DNA of 5,542 nucleotides from Oscillospiraceae bacterium (GTDB lineage: Bacteria > Bacillota > Clostridia > Oscillospirales > Ruminococcaceae). The first letter of the stretch is position 1, and every line of letters begins with the position of its first letter. Made by a program: the position numbers and the translations under genes. Positions 1 to 5,414 of the stretch are shown here, piece by piece. The DNA lies in NCBI GenBank assembly GCA_030527085.1, contig JAUNBN010000099.1, forward strand, positions 1-5,542, in the 5' to 3' direction. Under the pieces are notes generated by a model, which was not told the origin of the DNA, made no database searches, and saw nothing but the letters and a program-made list of their open reading frames with translations.

Positions 1-224
1 TCATATCCAACCGCTTTTACAAGGCGTCAAATTCCGTTACCGGCTCGGGGATAGGGCTTGCGGTGGTTAAGGATATAGTGAGCCTGCACCGCGGAGAGAT
101 AGAGTTTGAAAGCGAGCTCGGCCGGGGCACTACAGTAACCGTCAGGCTCCCGCTGGAAAGGGCGAAAGAGGAGCCGGACGCAGAACAACCGCCCGATAAC
201 GAACTTGATACGGAAAAGATATAG
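1..224 (+). CDS. Sensor histidine kinase, C-terminal fragment (HATPase domain end)
   Basis: Only the last 73 residues are in the window; codons begin at position 3 and the stop is TAG at 222-224. The fragment shows the end of a histidine-kinase ATP-binding domain: an F-box-like RFYKAS, the G2 box GSGIGLAVVK that closes the ATP lid, then the LHRGEIEFESELGRGTTVTVRLP segment that ends HATPase_c domains. A hydrophilic, acidic tail of about 20 residues follows. The family autophosphorylates a histidine and passes the phosphate to a response regulator; the spacing and wording resemble PhoR/WalK-type membrane kinases, but the sensor part, the phosphorylated His and the partner regulator lie upstream and are not visible, so I give no symbol. 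It ends 16 bases before the yqhQ-like gene, which suggests co-transcription. The domain call is firm; the specific kinase is unknown. Confidence 0.9.
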   Translation, partial: ISNRFYKASNSVTGSGIGLAVVKDIVSLHRGEIEFESELGRGTTVTVRLPLERAKEEPDAEQPPDNELDTEKI

Positions 225-230
225 ACTGCA

Positions 231-240
231 AAGGAGCAAG
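231..240 (+). promoter_or_regulatory. Ribosome binding site fixing the yqhQ-like start
   Basis: AAGGAG at 231-236 stands four bases before ATG 241. It favours ATG 241 over an in-frame TTG at 205, which would overlap the kinase end, has no such site, and would add a basic 12-residue stretch before the conserved MEKKECFKTKIGGQAVIEG opening. Confidence 0.7.
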
Positions 241-1152
241 ATGGAGAAAAAAGAGTGCTTTAAAACGAAAATAGGCGGCCAGGCCGTAATAGAGGGGATA
301 GCCATGCGCGGCCCCAAGCAGACCTGTCTTGCCGTCAGAACCCCCGAGGGTGAGATACATACCGAGCTTTACGAGACAAAAAAGAACAAGCTCGCGAAAG
401 TGCCTGTCTTTCGCGGGGCCGCCGCGATGATTCTCAGCCTCGCCGCGGGCTACAAATACCTTATGCGCGCTGCGGATCTGGCCTTCCCCGAGGAGGCGGC
501 AAAGGAAGAGGAGAGCGAGAAAAAGAGCGCCTCCTGGCTCGCTCCCGCAGCGGGCGTGCTTGGCGGGCTTATGGCCATAGCGCTGTTCGTCCTGCTGCCG
601 ACGGCGCTTACGGGACTGCTCGCGCGTTTTGTGCCCCTGGATGGCTTTAAGACTCTTATAGAGGGTTTTTTGAAAATCCTTATCTTTATCGGCTATCTCT
701 TCGCCGTCACCCGCCTCAATGATATTAAACGTGTATTTCAGTATCACGGCGCGGAGCACAAGACCATAGCCTGCTACGAGCACCGTGCGCCGCTGACTGT
801 CGAGAGCGTGAGGGGCTTTTCGCGTTTTCACCCCCGCTGCGGCACGAGCTTTATGTTTATAGTTATACTCATAAGCATTTTGGTATTTTCTTTCGTGCCT
901 TGGGGGAATACTTTCGCAAGAGTGGGCCTCAAGCTGCTCTGTCTTCCGCTCATAATGGGAATTTCTTATGAAATAATCCAGTTCGCGGGCGCTCATGACA
1001 ACCTGCTTACAAAAATTCTCTCTGCTCCCGGGCTCTGGGTGCAGCGCCTTACGGCTTTCGAGCCCGAGGACGATATGATAGAGGTGGCAATAGCTTCGCT
1101 TATACCGGTTTTGCCCGAAAGCGAGGACGAGGCCGAATGGTCGGCGAGCTAG
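241..1152 (+). CDS. yqhQ: YqhQ-like DUF1385 integral membrane protein
   Basis: This 303-residue protein is a DUF1385 (YqhQ) family member; about 300 residues is usual. Hallmarks are the N-terminal IGGQAVIEGIAMRGP (11-25), the central YHGAEHKTIACYE (168-180), FHPRCGTSF (196-204), and the C-terminal PGLWVQRLTAFEPEDDMIEVAI (263-284). Four hydrophobic stretches can be seen, near residues 100-127, 136-158, 204-221 and 228-248, so it is predicted to sit in the cytoplasmic membrane. An acidic and lysine-rich linker (83-97) precedes the first of them. The conserved His, Glu and Cys residues (H169, E172, H173, H197, C200) could bind a metal, but that is inference: the biochemical role of the family is not established to my knowledge. 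In Firmicutes the gene is often next to prmC, as here, and the two reading frames overlap by 16 bases, implying translational coupling. Confidence 0.88.
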   Translation: MEKKECFKTKIGGQAVIEGIAMRGPKQTCLAVRTPEGEIHTELYETKKNKLAKVPVFRGAAAMILSLAAGYKYLMRAADLAFPEEAAKEEESEKKSASWLAPAAGVLGGLMAIALFVLLPTALTGLLARFVPLDGFKTLIEGFLKILIFIGYLFAVTRLNDIKRVFQYHGAEHKTIACYEHRAPLTVESVRGFSRFHPRCGTSFMFIVILISILVFSFVPWGNTFARVGLKLLCLPLIMGISYEIIQFAGAHDNLLTKILSAPGLWVQRLTAFEPEDDMIEVAIASLIPVLPESEDEAEWSAS

Positions 1153-1967
1153 AGCTTTTTAACAGGACAATACGCGCGCTCAAGGCCGCCGGAATAGAGG
1201 ACAGAATAGAAGCGGCGACGCTTTTTGAACTGGCGACGGGGAGGCGGCGCGGCGAGCTTCGCTCGCCCTCGGCCGTTTCCTCGGAAACGGCCGCCGAGCT
1301 CGAAGAGCTCGTGCGCCGCCGCGTTCAGGGCGAGCCGCTGCAATACATCTGCGGGAGCTGGCCCTTTCTCGATTTCGAGCTTCGCTGCGGCCCCGGCGTT
1401 CTGATACCGCGCCCCGAGACCGAGCTGCTGGCTCAGACGGCCATAAATTTTCTGAAAGAGAGAGAAGGTCCCGCCGCGCTCGACCTCTGCTCCGGCACGG
1501 GCTGCGTGGCTATTTCCATAGCGCGGAAGACTTGCGTGAAAACAACCGCGCTTGAATACTCGGAACAAGCACTTGGCTATCTTAGAAAAAACGTTAAGGC
1601 GCTTGCTGCGGAGGTCGAGATTGTAAAAGGCGATGTGTTTAATTATAATAACTCTCTCAAAGCAGCCTCGCTCGACTGCATCACCTGTAACCCGCCCTAC
1701 CTCACGCCCTCGGAATATGAAGACTGCGCCGAGCTTAAATACGAGCCGAGAGAGGCGCTTGTCGGGGGAAAGGACGGCCTTGATTTCTACCGTCATATCA
1801 TTCCCGCCTACAAACGCGCGCTCAAAGCCGGCGGACTGCTTGCCCTCGAAATCGGATATCAGCAATCTCAACAGGTCGAGGCTCTGATGCAGGAGCGCGG
1901 TTACAATGACGTAAAAACCCTAAAGGATATCTTCAATAACCCTCGTGTGGTATCAGGTTTTGCATAG
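1137..1967 (+). CDS. prmC: PrmC, release factor glutamine methyltransferase
   Basis: PrmC (HemK) uses S-adenosylmethionine to methylate the glutamine of the GGQ motif in peptide-chain release factors 1 and 2 in the cytoplasm. The 276 residues match the family length. The N-terminal helical substrate-binding domain (about 1-85) includes the typical RRVQGEPLQYICG segment (61-73). The Rossmann methyltransferase part starts at PRPETE (91-96), with SAM-binding motif I LDLCSGTGCVAIS (115-127), an acidic E140 after the second strand, and the catalytic CNPPYLTP (184-191, NPPY at 185-188) that cradles the substrate glutamine amide. EPREALVGGKDGLDFYR (203-219) and the final KDIFNNPRVVSGF are also family signatures. 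The ATG lies inside the end of the yqhQ-like gene, with GAGGA at 1123-1127 nine bases upstream. The usual Firmicutes neighbour prfA (its substrate) is not downstream; an RNA-like gap and recA follow instead. Confidence 0.95.
   Translation: MVGELELFNRTIRALKAAGIEDRIEAATLFELATGRRRGELRSPSAVSSETAAELEELVRRRVQGEPLQYICGSWPFLDFELRCGPGVLIPRPETELLAQTAINFLKEREGPAALDLCSGTGCVAISIARKTCVKTTALEYSEQALGYLRKNVKALAAEVEIVKGDVFNYNNSLKAASLDCITCNPPYLTPSEYEDCAELKYEPREALVGGKDGLDFYRHIIPAYKRALKAGGLLALEIGYQQSQQVEALMQERGYNDVKTLKDIFNNPRVVSGFA
1270..1311 (+). repeat. Two adjacent inverted repeats inside prmC
   Basis: CGGCCGTTTCC (1270-1280) and GGAAACGGCCG (1283-1293) are perfect 11-base inverted repeats separated by TC. 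One base later CGAGCTC (1295-1301) and GAGCTCG (1305-1311) form a second 7-base inverted repeat around GAA. No T tract follows on either strand, so they are not ordinary intrinsic terminators. They encode the variable linker of the PrmC N-terminal domain around residues 45-59. Confidence 0.75.
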
Positions 1968-2093
1968 ATGAATTGGCTTGTCGGCGATGTTCGGTGTGTT
2001 TCCACGCCAAAGAGGGGAAACCAGAGCGAAGCTTCCACGCGAACGGGACACGCTCTTGTGTATTTTAGCGGCCTGAAGGCGGGAATCACATGA
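1968..2093 (+). CDS. Possible 41-residue small protein (uncertain)
   Basis: ATG directly follows the prmC stop codon, and the frame stays open for 41 codons to TGA 2091-2093. The product begins MNWLVGDVRCVSTPKRGNQS and continues as a hydrophilic, basic, Ser/Thr-rich peptide ending FSGLKAGIT. It has no signal peptide, membrane segment or motif that I recognise. Only a weak AGG (1955-1957) lies at ribosome-binding distance, so it would depend on re-initiation after prmC. Codon choice does not show the AUA preference of the neighbours (its single Ile codon is ATC). The same bases can form RNA stems, so this frame may be accidental. Confidence 0.15.
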   Translation: MNWLVGDVRCVSTPKRGNQSEASTRTGHALVYFSGLKAGIT

Positions 2094-2141
2094 GCCCATG
2101 AAGCCGTAACACGCCCTGGTGCTTTTGCAGCTTGCTTTTTT
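1968..2141 (+). ncRNA. Possible structured RNA between prmC and recA
   Basis: The first 160-odd bases of this gap hold no recognised gene. Several stems are possible. GGTGTGTT (1993-2000) can pair with AACACGCC (2108-2115, eight pairs with one G-U), closing a roughly 120-base domain; alternatively GGTGTG (1993-1998) pairs locally with CACGCC (2003-2008) around a TTTC tetraloop. Inside are GAGCG/CGCTC (2024-2028/2051-2055), GCC-TGAA-GGC (2071-2080) and CATG-AGCC-CATG (2089-2100). An 11-base motif TTCCACGCSAA occurs twice (2000-2010, 2033-2043). A T6 run at 2136-2141 could mark an end, but it overlaps the recA -35 element and lacks a good adjacent hairpin. I see no convincing own promoter. A divergent 6S RNA or a processed 3' UTR are possibilities, neither demonstrated; a 41-codon frame overlaps it. 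Confidence 0.3.
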
Positions 2142-2160
2142 GTATGCGTTGTAGTATAAT
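2132..2160 (+). promoter_or_regulatory. Sigma-A type promoter of recA operon
   Basis: The -35 element is TTGCTT (2132-2137) and the -10 element is a consensus TATAAT (2155-2160), separated by exactly 17 bases. The expected start of transcription is about 2166-2168, giving a leader of about 50 bases before recA. This is the only strong promoter seen between prmC and recA and should drive recA, recX and rimO. Confidence 0.85.
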
Positions 2161-2167
2161 CAGTCTC

Positions 2168-2181
2168 AGAACATAAGTTCT
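2168..2181 (+). promoter_or_regulatory. LexA-type SOS operator at recA start point
   Basis: AGAAC-ATAA-GTTCT is a perfect 5+5 inverted repeat with a 4-base spacer and contains the GAAC-N4-GTTC core of the Gram-positive LexA (DinR) box, whose consensus is CGAAC-N4-GTTCG/C. It differs from the consensus at the outermost bases (A and T in place of C and G). It lies 7 bases after the -10 element, over the predicted start point, where a bound repressor would block initiation. Position in front of recA supports SOS control; the LexA gene itself is not in the window. Confidence 0.72.
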
Positions 2182-2200
2182 TAAGCTGTAAATAGAAAAT

Positions 2201-2216
2201 GAGAGGTACTTAAGTA
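2201..2216 (+). promoter_or_regulatory. recA ribosome binding site with adjacent palindrome
   Basis: GAGAGG (2201-2206) lies ten bases before ATG 2217. The intervening bases are the palindrome TACTTAAGTA (2207-2216); its CTTAAG core also occurs at 2180-2185, so the two copies could pair and place the ribosome binding site in a loop. This pairing is only six A/T-rich pairs and may not matter. Confidence 0.55.
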
Positions 2217-3302
2217 ATGGCGGATAAAAAGGAGGCGCTGGCGACGGCGCTGGCTCAGATTGAAAAGCAGTTCGGCAAGGGCGCGGTTATGCGCCTCGGG
2301 CAGAACGCTTCAATGAATGTTGAGTCCATCTCCACCGGCTCGCTTTCTCTGGATATAGCTCTGGGGATAGGCGGCCTGCCTCGCGGCAGGATAGTTGAGA
2401 TATACGGACCGGAGAGCTCGGGCAAGACTACTGTTGCCCTGCACGTCGTGGCTGAGGCGCAGAAGGCGGGCGGAGACGCCGCCTTTATAGACGTTGAGCA
2501 CGCACTCGACCCCGTCTACGCCGCCGCGCTGGGCGTCAATATAGACAGCCTGCTGGTCTCCCAGCCCGATACAGGCGAGCAGGCGCTTGAAATCTGTGAG
2601 GCGCTTGTGCGCTCAGGCGCTATAGACGTTATCGTTATAGACTCCGTCGCCGCCATGGTGACGCGCGCCGAGATAGAGGGAGAGATGGGCGACACCCATG
2701 TCGGCCTTCAGGCGAGGCTCATGTCTCAGGCCCTGCGCAAGCTCACAAGCGTGGTGAGCAAGTCCAACTGCGTCTGCATTTTTATAAACCAGCTGCGCGA
2801 GAAGATAGGCGTTATGTACGGCAACCCGGAGACCACCCCCGGCGGCCGCGCTCTCAAGTTCTATTCCTCTGTAAGACTGGATGTGCGCCGCATAGAGACG
2901 CTCAAGGTCGGCAGCGAGGTAGTCGGCAACCGCACGCGCGCCAAGGTCGTCAAGAATAAGGTTGCGCCCCCCTTTAAAGAAGGCGAGTTCGATATCATGT
3001 ATGGCCGCGGTATTTCCAAAACCGGCGAGATAGTAGACCTCGCGGCAAAGCTCGACATAATCCAAAAGTCCGGCGCCTGGTACAACTATGGCGAGCAGCG
3101 CCTGGGGCAGGGCCGCGACAATGTAAAGAAGTATTTTGAGGAGAACCCCGATTTCGCGGCCGAGATAGAAAAGCAGGTGCGCGAGAATAAGGACAAGCTG
3201 CTGGCAAAGGGCAAACCCGCCGCCAAACAGGCGTCCGCGCCTCAGCCGGTAATAATCACCAACAAGGACATGGAGCTCGATATAGAGGTTGAGGACGAGT
3301 GA
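2217..3302 (+). CDS. recA: RecA recombinase
   Basis: RecA polymerises on single-stranded DNA, drives homologous strand exchange and triggers LexA self-cleavage in the SOS response. The 361-residue product is full length. The N-terminal polymerisation helix is followed by Walker A GPESSGKT (64-71), the catalytic glutamate in VEHALDP (E94), Walker B VIVIDSVAA (138-146, D142), DNA-binding loop L1 around EGEMGDTHVGLQARLMSQ (154-171), and loop L2 with INQLREKIGVMYGNPETTPGG (190-210). KEGEFDIMYGRGISKTGE (254-271) begins the C-terminal domain, and the protein ends in the usual acidic tail (MELDIEVEDE). No key residue is missing. It has its own promoter and LexA-like box, and its stop overlaps the recX start by four bases. 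Isoleucine is coded mainly by AUA (17 of 26), unusual for a well-expressed gene in GC-rich DNA. Confidence 0.98.
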   Translation: MADKKEALATALAQIEKQFGKGAVMRLGQNASMNVESISTGSLSLDIALGIGGLPRGRIVEIYGPESSGKTTVALHVVAEAQKAGGDAAFIDVEHALDPVYAAALGVNIDSLLVSQPDTGEQALEICEALVRSGAIDVIVIDSVAAMVTRAEIEGEMGDTHVGLQARLMSQALRKLTSVVSKSNCVCIFINQLREKIGVMYGNPETTPGGRALKFYSSVRLDVRRIETLKVGSEVVGNRTRAKVVKNKVAPPFKEGEFDIMYGRGISKTGEIVDLAAKLDIIQKSGAWYNYGEQRLGQGRDNVKKYFEENPDFAAEIEKQVRENKDKLLAKGKPAAKQASAPQPVIITNKDMELDIEVEDE

Positions 3303-3928
3303 GCGAAACGCTTATAAGTGATATTAAGCTTACAAAAAAGGGCAATTTTGCCCTTTTTTGCGAGGAGGGCTTCCTGTTTTCCCTCAACGCGGAAACCATT
3401 GAGCGCGAGGGCATATCCGTCGGCGATATTCTTTCCGAGCAGAGGCTTGAGGAGCTGCGCGAGACGAGCGACTTCCAAAAGGCAAAAAACAAGGCCCTTA
3501 ATTACCTCAGTCTGCGCGCGCATTCTGAGGGCGAGCTTATTACCAAGCTTAAAAGGAGCTTCGATGAGCACACGGCGGCAAAGGTGGTAGAGCGCCTGAA
3601 GCAGAGCGGCCTTACGGACGACGGCGACTTCGCCTCTCGCTATGCCGCCGAGCTAATAGAGAAAAAGGGTGCGAGCCTTCGAGCGGCGCGCGAAAAGCTC
3701 AGAGAGCGTGGAATAGACCGCTGCTTAATTGAGAAAACACTCGCCGGCTACGAATCCGGCGAGCAGGTGCGTTTACAAGTTCTGATAGAAAAGAAGTATT
3801 CGGATAAGCTGGGCAGCCGCGAGGGTATAAGCTCGCTTTACTCCTCGCTTTTGAGGCGCGGCTTTGCTTCCGAAAGCATACGCGCCGCGCTCGAAGCTCT
3901 GGCGGAAAACAGCCTCCGGGAGGATTAA
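3299..3928 (+). CDS. recX: RecX, regulator of RecA
   Basis: RecX (OraA) binds RecA filaments and in most studied species restrains their growth and activity. The 209 residues fit the longer Firmicutes forms: an N-terminal extension of about 60 residues, then DFQKAKNKALNYLSLRAHSEGELITKLKR (about 58-86), the typical first three-helix repeat, followed by ERLKQSGLTDDGDFASRYAAELIEKKGASLRAAREKLRERGID (second repeat) and a third repeat with YSSLLRRGFASESIRAAL near the C-terminus. Start GTG 3299 overlaps the recA stop as GTGA; AGAGG at 3284-3288 or GAGG at 3291-3294 could serve as ribosome binding site, and coupling to recA translation is likely. An intrinsic-terminator-like hairpin lies within codons 12-21. 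The gene ends two bases before rimO. Confidence 0.92.
   Translation: MSETLISDIKLTKKGNFALFCEEGFLFSLNAETIEREGISVGDILSEQRLEELRETSDFQKAKNKALNYLSLRAHSEGELITKLKRSFDEHTAAKVVERLKQSGLTDDGDFASRYAAELIEKKGASLRAAREKLRERGIDRCLIEKTLAGYESGEQVRLQVLIEKKYSDKLGSREGISSLYSSLLRRGFASESIRAALEALAENSLRED
3333..3360 (+). terminator. Intrinsic terminator-like hairpin inside recX start
   Basis: CAAAAAAGGGCAA (3333-3345) and TTGCCCTTTTTTG (3348-3360) are perfect 13-base inverted repeats. The RNA form is a GGGCA/UGCCC stem (3340-3344/3349-3353) with a four-base loop, followed at once by U6 (3354-3359) and preceded by A6, the classic form of a Rho-independent terminator, usable on both strands. It lies 31 bases into the recX frame and encodes KKGNFALFC. 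Because recA and recX overlap there is no intergenic space for it. The likely effect is partial termination after recA, with ribosomes that enter recX melting the stem. Confidence 0.75.
3740..3763 (+). repeat. Inverted repeat inside recX
   Basis: CTCGCCGG (3740-3747) and CCGGCGAG (3756-3763) are perfect eight-base inverted repeats around an eight-base loop. There is no T tract after it. It encodes LAGYESGE in the RecX linker between repeats. It may be chance in GC-rich DNA. Confidence 0.6.
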
Positions 3929-3930
3929 AT

Positions 3931-5256
3931 ATGGCTAATATATATTTCATCTCGCTGGGCTGCGACAAGAATCGCATTGACGCGGAGCTGATGTGCGAAA
4001 GGCTCATAAGCGCCGGACACAATATCTGCACGGAGCTTGAGAAATGCGAAGCCGCCGTAGTCAACACCTGCGGTTTCATCGAGAGCGCCCAAAAGGAAGC
4101 CATAGACAATATCTTCGATATGGCGCGCTCAAAGGAGCGCGGTGAGATAAGGGCGCTTATCGTAACGGGCTGCCTCGCCCAGCGCTACGGCAGGCAGCTG
4201 CGCGAGCAGCTTCCCGAAGTTGACGCCGCCCTGGGACTCGCCTACAACACAGAGATTGCCGATGCAGTCGAAAGGGCGCTGGCGGGAGAGCGCTTCGAGC
4301 GCTTCGGCAGACCCGAAGAACTCATAATAAACGGCCAGCGCGCACTGTCCACCCCACAGCACTACGCCTACATAAAGCTCGCCGAGGGCTGCTCCAACCA
4401 CTGCACCTACTGCGCCATACCCTCCATACGCGGGCGCTTCCGCTCGCGCCCTATGGAGGAAATAATTAGCGAAGCCAGGGGCCTCGCCGAGCGCGGCGTG
4501 CGCGAGCTTATAGCCGTCGCGCAGGATACCACCTCCTACGGAAGCGACCTTTACGGCAAACCCGAGCTTGCCGCTTTGCTCAAAAGGCTCTGTGACGAAA
4601 AGCTCTTTTGGAGAATAAGGCTGCTCTACGCCTACCCCGAGCGCATAAACGGTGAGCTGATAGAGCTGCTTGCCGCCGAGAGGGGAATAGCCGCCTATTT
4701 CGATATTCCGCTGCAGCACGCGAGCGCCGAGGTACTCAAGAGAATGGGGCGCTCCGGCAGCGGCGAGGACTACCTCAGGCTGATTGAAAGGCTGCGGTAC
4801 GCTCTGCCCGAAATAAGCCTGCGCTCGAGCTTTATAGTAGGCTTTCCCGGCGAGACAGAAGCGCAGTTTGAGGAGCTGCTTGCCTTTATAAAAAGCGCGA
4901 AGCTCGAGCGCGCGGGCTGCTTCGCTTTTTCCGCAGAGGAGGGCACCGCGGCTGCGAGGCTTAAGGGACAGCTGCCGGAGGAAATCAAGCTTGAGCGCAC
5001 CGGGCGTTTCAATGCTCTGCGCGACGAGCTGCTGCATAGCGCTCAGAGGGAGAAGGTAGGCGGCGTATTCGAGGCAGTTTGCGACGGCTACGACGAGGAA
5101 CACGGTATGTTTTCCTTAAGAGGCGATTCCGACGCGCCCGAGATAGACTCCTGCATATATGCGCCGTTGGAATGCGATATGATGCCCGGAGAGATATATA
5201 GAATGAAAATTATCGCTGCCGAGGGAGCAGAACTTATAGGCGAGCCCGTTTATTAA
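3931..5256 (+). CDS. rimO: RimO, ribosomal protein S12 methylthiotransferase
   Basis: RimO is a radical-SAM enzyme with two 4Fe-4S clusters that adds a methylthio group to the conserved aspartate of ribosomal protein S12 (Asp88 or Asp89 in E. coli numbering). The 441 residues are full length. The N-terminal UPF0004 domain opens with SLGCDKNRIDAE, the RimO wording that separates it from tRNA-modifying MiaB (FGCQMN), and supplies C11, C47 and C81 for one cluster. The radical-SAM motif EGCSNHCTYCAIPSIRG gives C154, C158 and C161 for the other. QDTTSYGSDLYG (198-209), IPLQHASAEVLKRMGR (259-274), VGFPGETEAQFEEL (303-316) and FAFSAEEGTAA (331-341) follow, and a TRAM domain (about 372-437) ends the protein. 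GGGAGG (3918-3923) lies seven bases before ATG 3931, inside the end of recX. Transcription with recA and recX is likely. Confidence 0.95.
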   Translation: MANIYFISLGCDKNRIDAELMCERLISAGHNICTELEKCEAAVVNTCGFIESAQKEAIDNIFDMARSKERGEIRALIVTGCLAQRYGRQLREQLPEVDAALGLAYNTEIADAVERALAGERFERFGRPEELIINGQRALSTPQHYAYIKLAEGCSNHCTYCAIPSIRGRFRSRPMEEIISEARGLAERGVRELIAVAQDTTSYGSDLYGKPELAALLKRLCDEKLFWRIRLLYAYPERINGELIELLAAERGIAAYFDIPLQHASAEVLKRMGRSGSGEDYLRLIERLRYALPEISLRSSFIVGFPGETEAQFEELLAFIKSAKLERAGCFAFSAEEGTAAARLKGQLPEEIKLERTGRFNALRDELLHSAQREKVGGVFEAVCDGYDEEHGMFSLRGDSDAPEIDSCIYAPLECDMMPGEIYRMKIIAAEGAELIGEPVY

Positions 5257-5379
5257 GGATACCCCGTAAAGCGGCGGCTCCTGACCGCCGAAGAAAACAT
5301 CCGCTTCATCGTTGTCGCGGGGCTTAAGACGGCTTGAATGCCGCAAAAAAACCAGGACACTCCCTTTCTGAAAAAAGAC
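5257..5379 (+). other. Gene-free stretch after rimO with GC-rich stems
   Basis: No open frame of note is seen on the plus strand. CGGCGG (5272-5277) pairs with CCGCCG (5285-5290) around a seven-base loop; AAGCGG (5269-5274) can instead pair with CCGCTT (5301-5306), and CCCCG (5262-5266) with CGGGG (5318-5322), so a folded unit of about 60 bases is possible. CGGC/GCCG (5330-5333/5340-5343) follows and is trailed by A7, not T. There is no T tract after any stem, so a standard Rho-independent terminator of the rimO transcript is not evident. The stems may be a 3' end structure or an RNA element of unknown type. Confidence 0.4.
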
Positions 5380-5408
5380 TTGCCAAAGCTTTTTCTTTAT
5401 AGTATTAT
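5380..5408 (+). promoter_or_regulatory. Sigma-A type promoter before right-edge gene
   Basis: TTGCCA (5380-5385) and TATTAT (5403-5408) are separated by 17 bases, each one or two mismatches from consensus, in an AT-rich patch. Transcription should begin near 5415 and leave a leader of about 115 bases before ATG 5530. Confidence 0.75.
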
Positions 5409-5414
5409 ATTTGG

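Noticed and set aside
205..240. TTG 205 as the start of the yqhQ-like protein
   Set aside because: It would overlap the kinase end by 20 bases, while ATG 241 has AAGGAG just upstream and begins close to the conserved domain.
142..996. Long open frame on the minus strand opposite the kinase end and yqhQ-like gene
   Set aside because: It is antisense to a clearly conserved membrane protein, has no recognisable motif and reflects GC-rich codon structure.
1633..1887. Second plus-strand open frame inside prmC
   Set aside because: It lies out of frame within the conserved methyltransferase core of PrmC; the product is low-complexity and unrecognisable.
2375..2390. CCTGCC/GGCAGG hairpin in recA
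   Set aside because: A six-pair stem in GC-rich DNA coding for conserved RecA residues is expected by chance.
2613..3065. Open frame on the minus strand opposite recA
   Set aside because: Antisense to a fully conserved RecA and without a promoter or ribosome binding site of note.
4129..5103. Long open frame on the minus strand opposite rimO
   Set aside because: The plus strand encodes a complete RimO with all six cluster cysteines; the antisense product shows no family signature.
5272..5290. CGGCGG/CCGCCG hairpin as the rimO terminator
   Set aside because: It is followed by AAGAAAACAT on the plus strand and by no T tract on the minus strand.
5330..5351. CGGC/GCCG hairpin next to A7 as a terminator
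   Set aside because: The stem is only four pairs, and on the minus strand the T run precedes rather than follows the stem.
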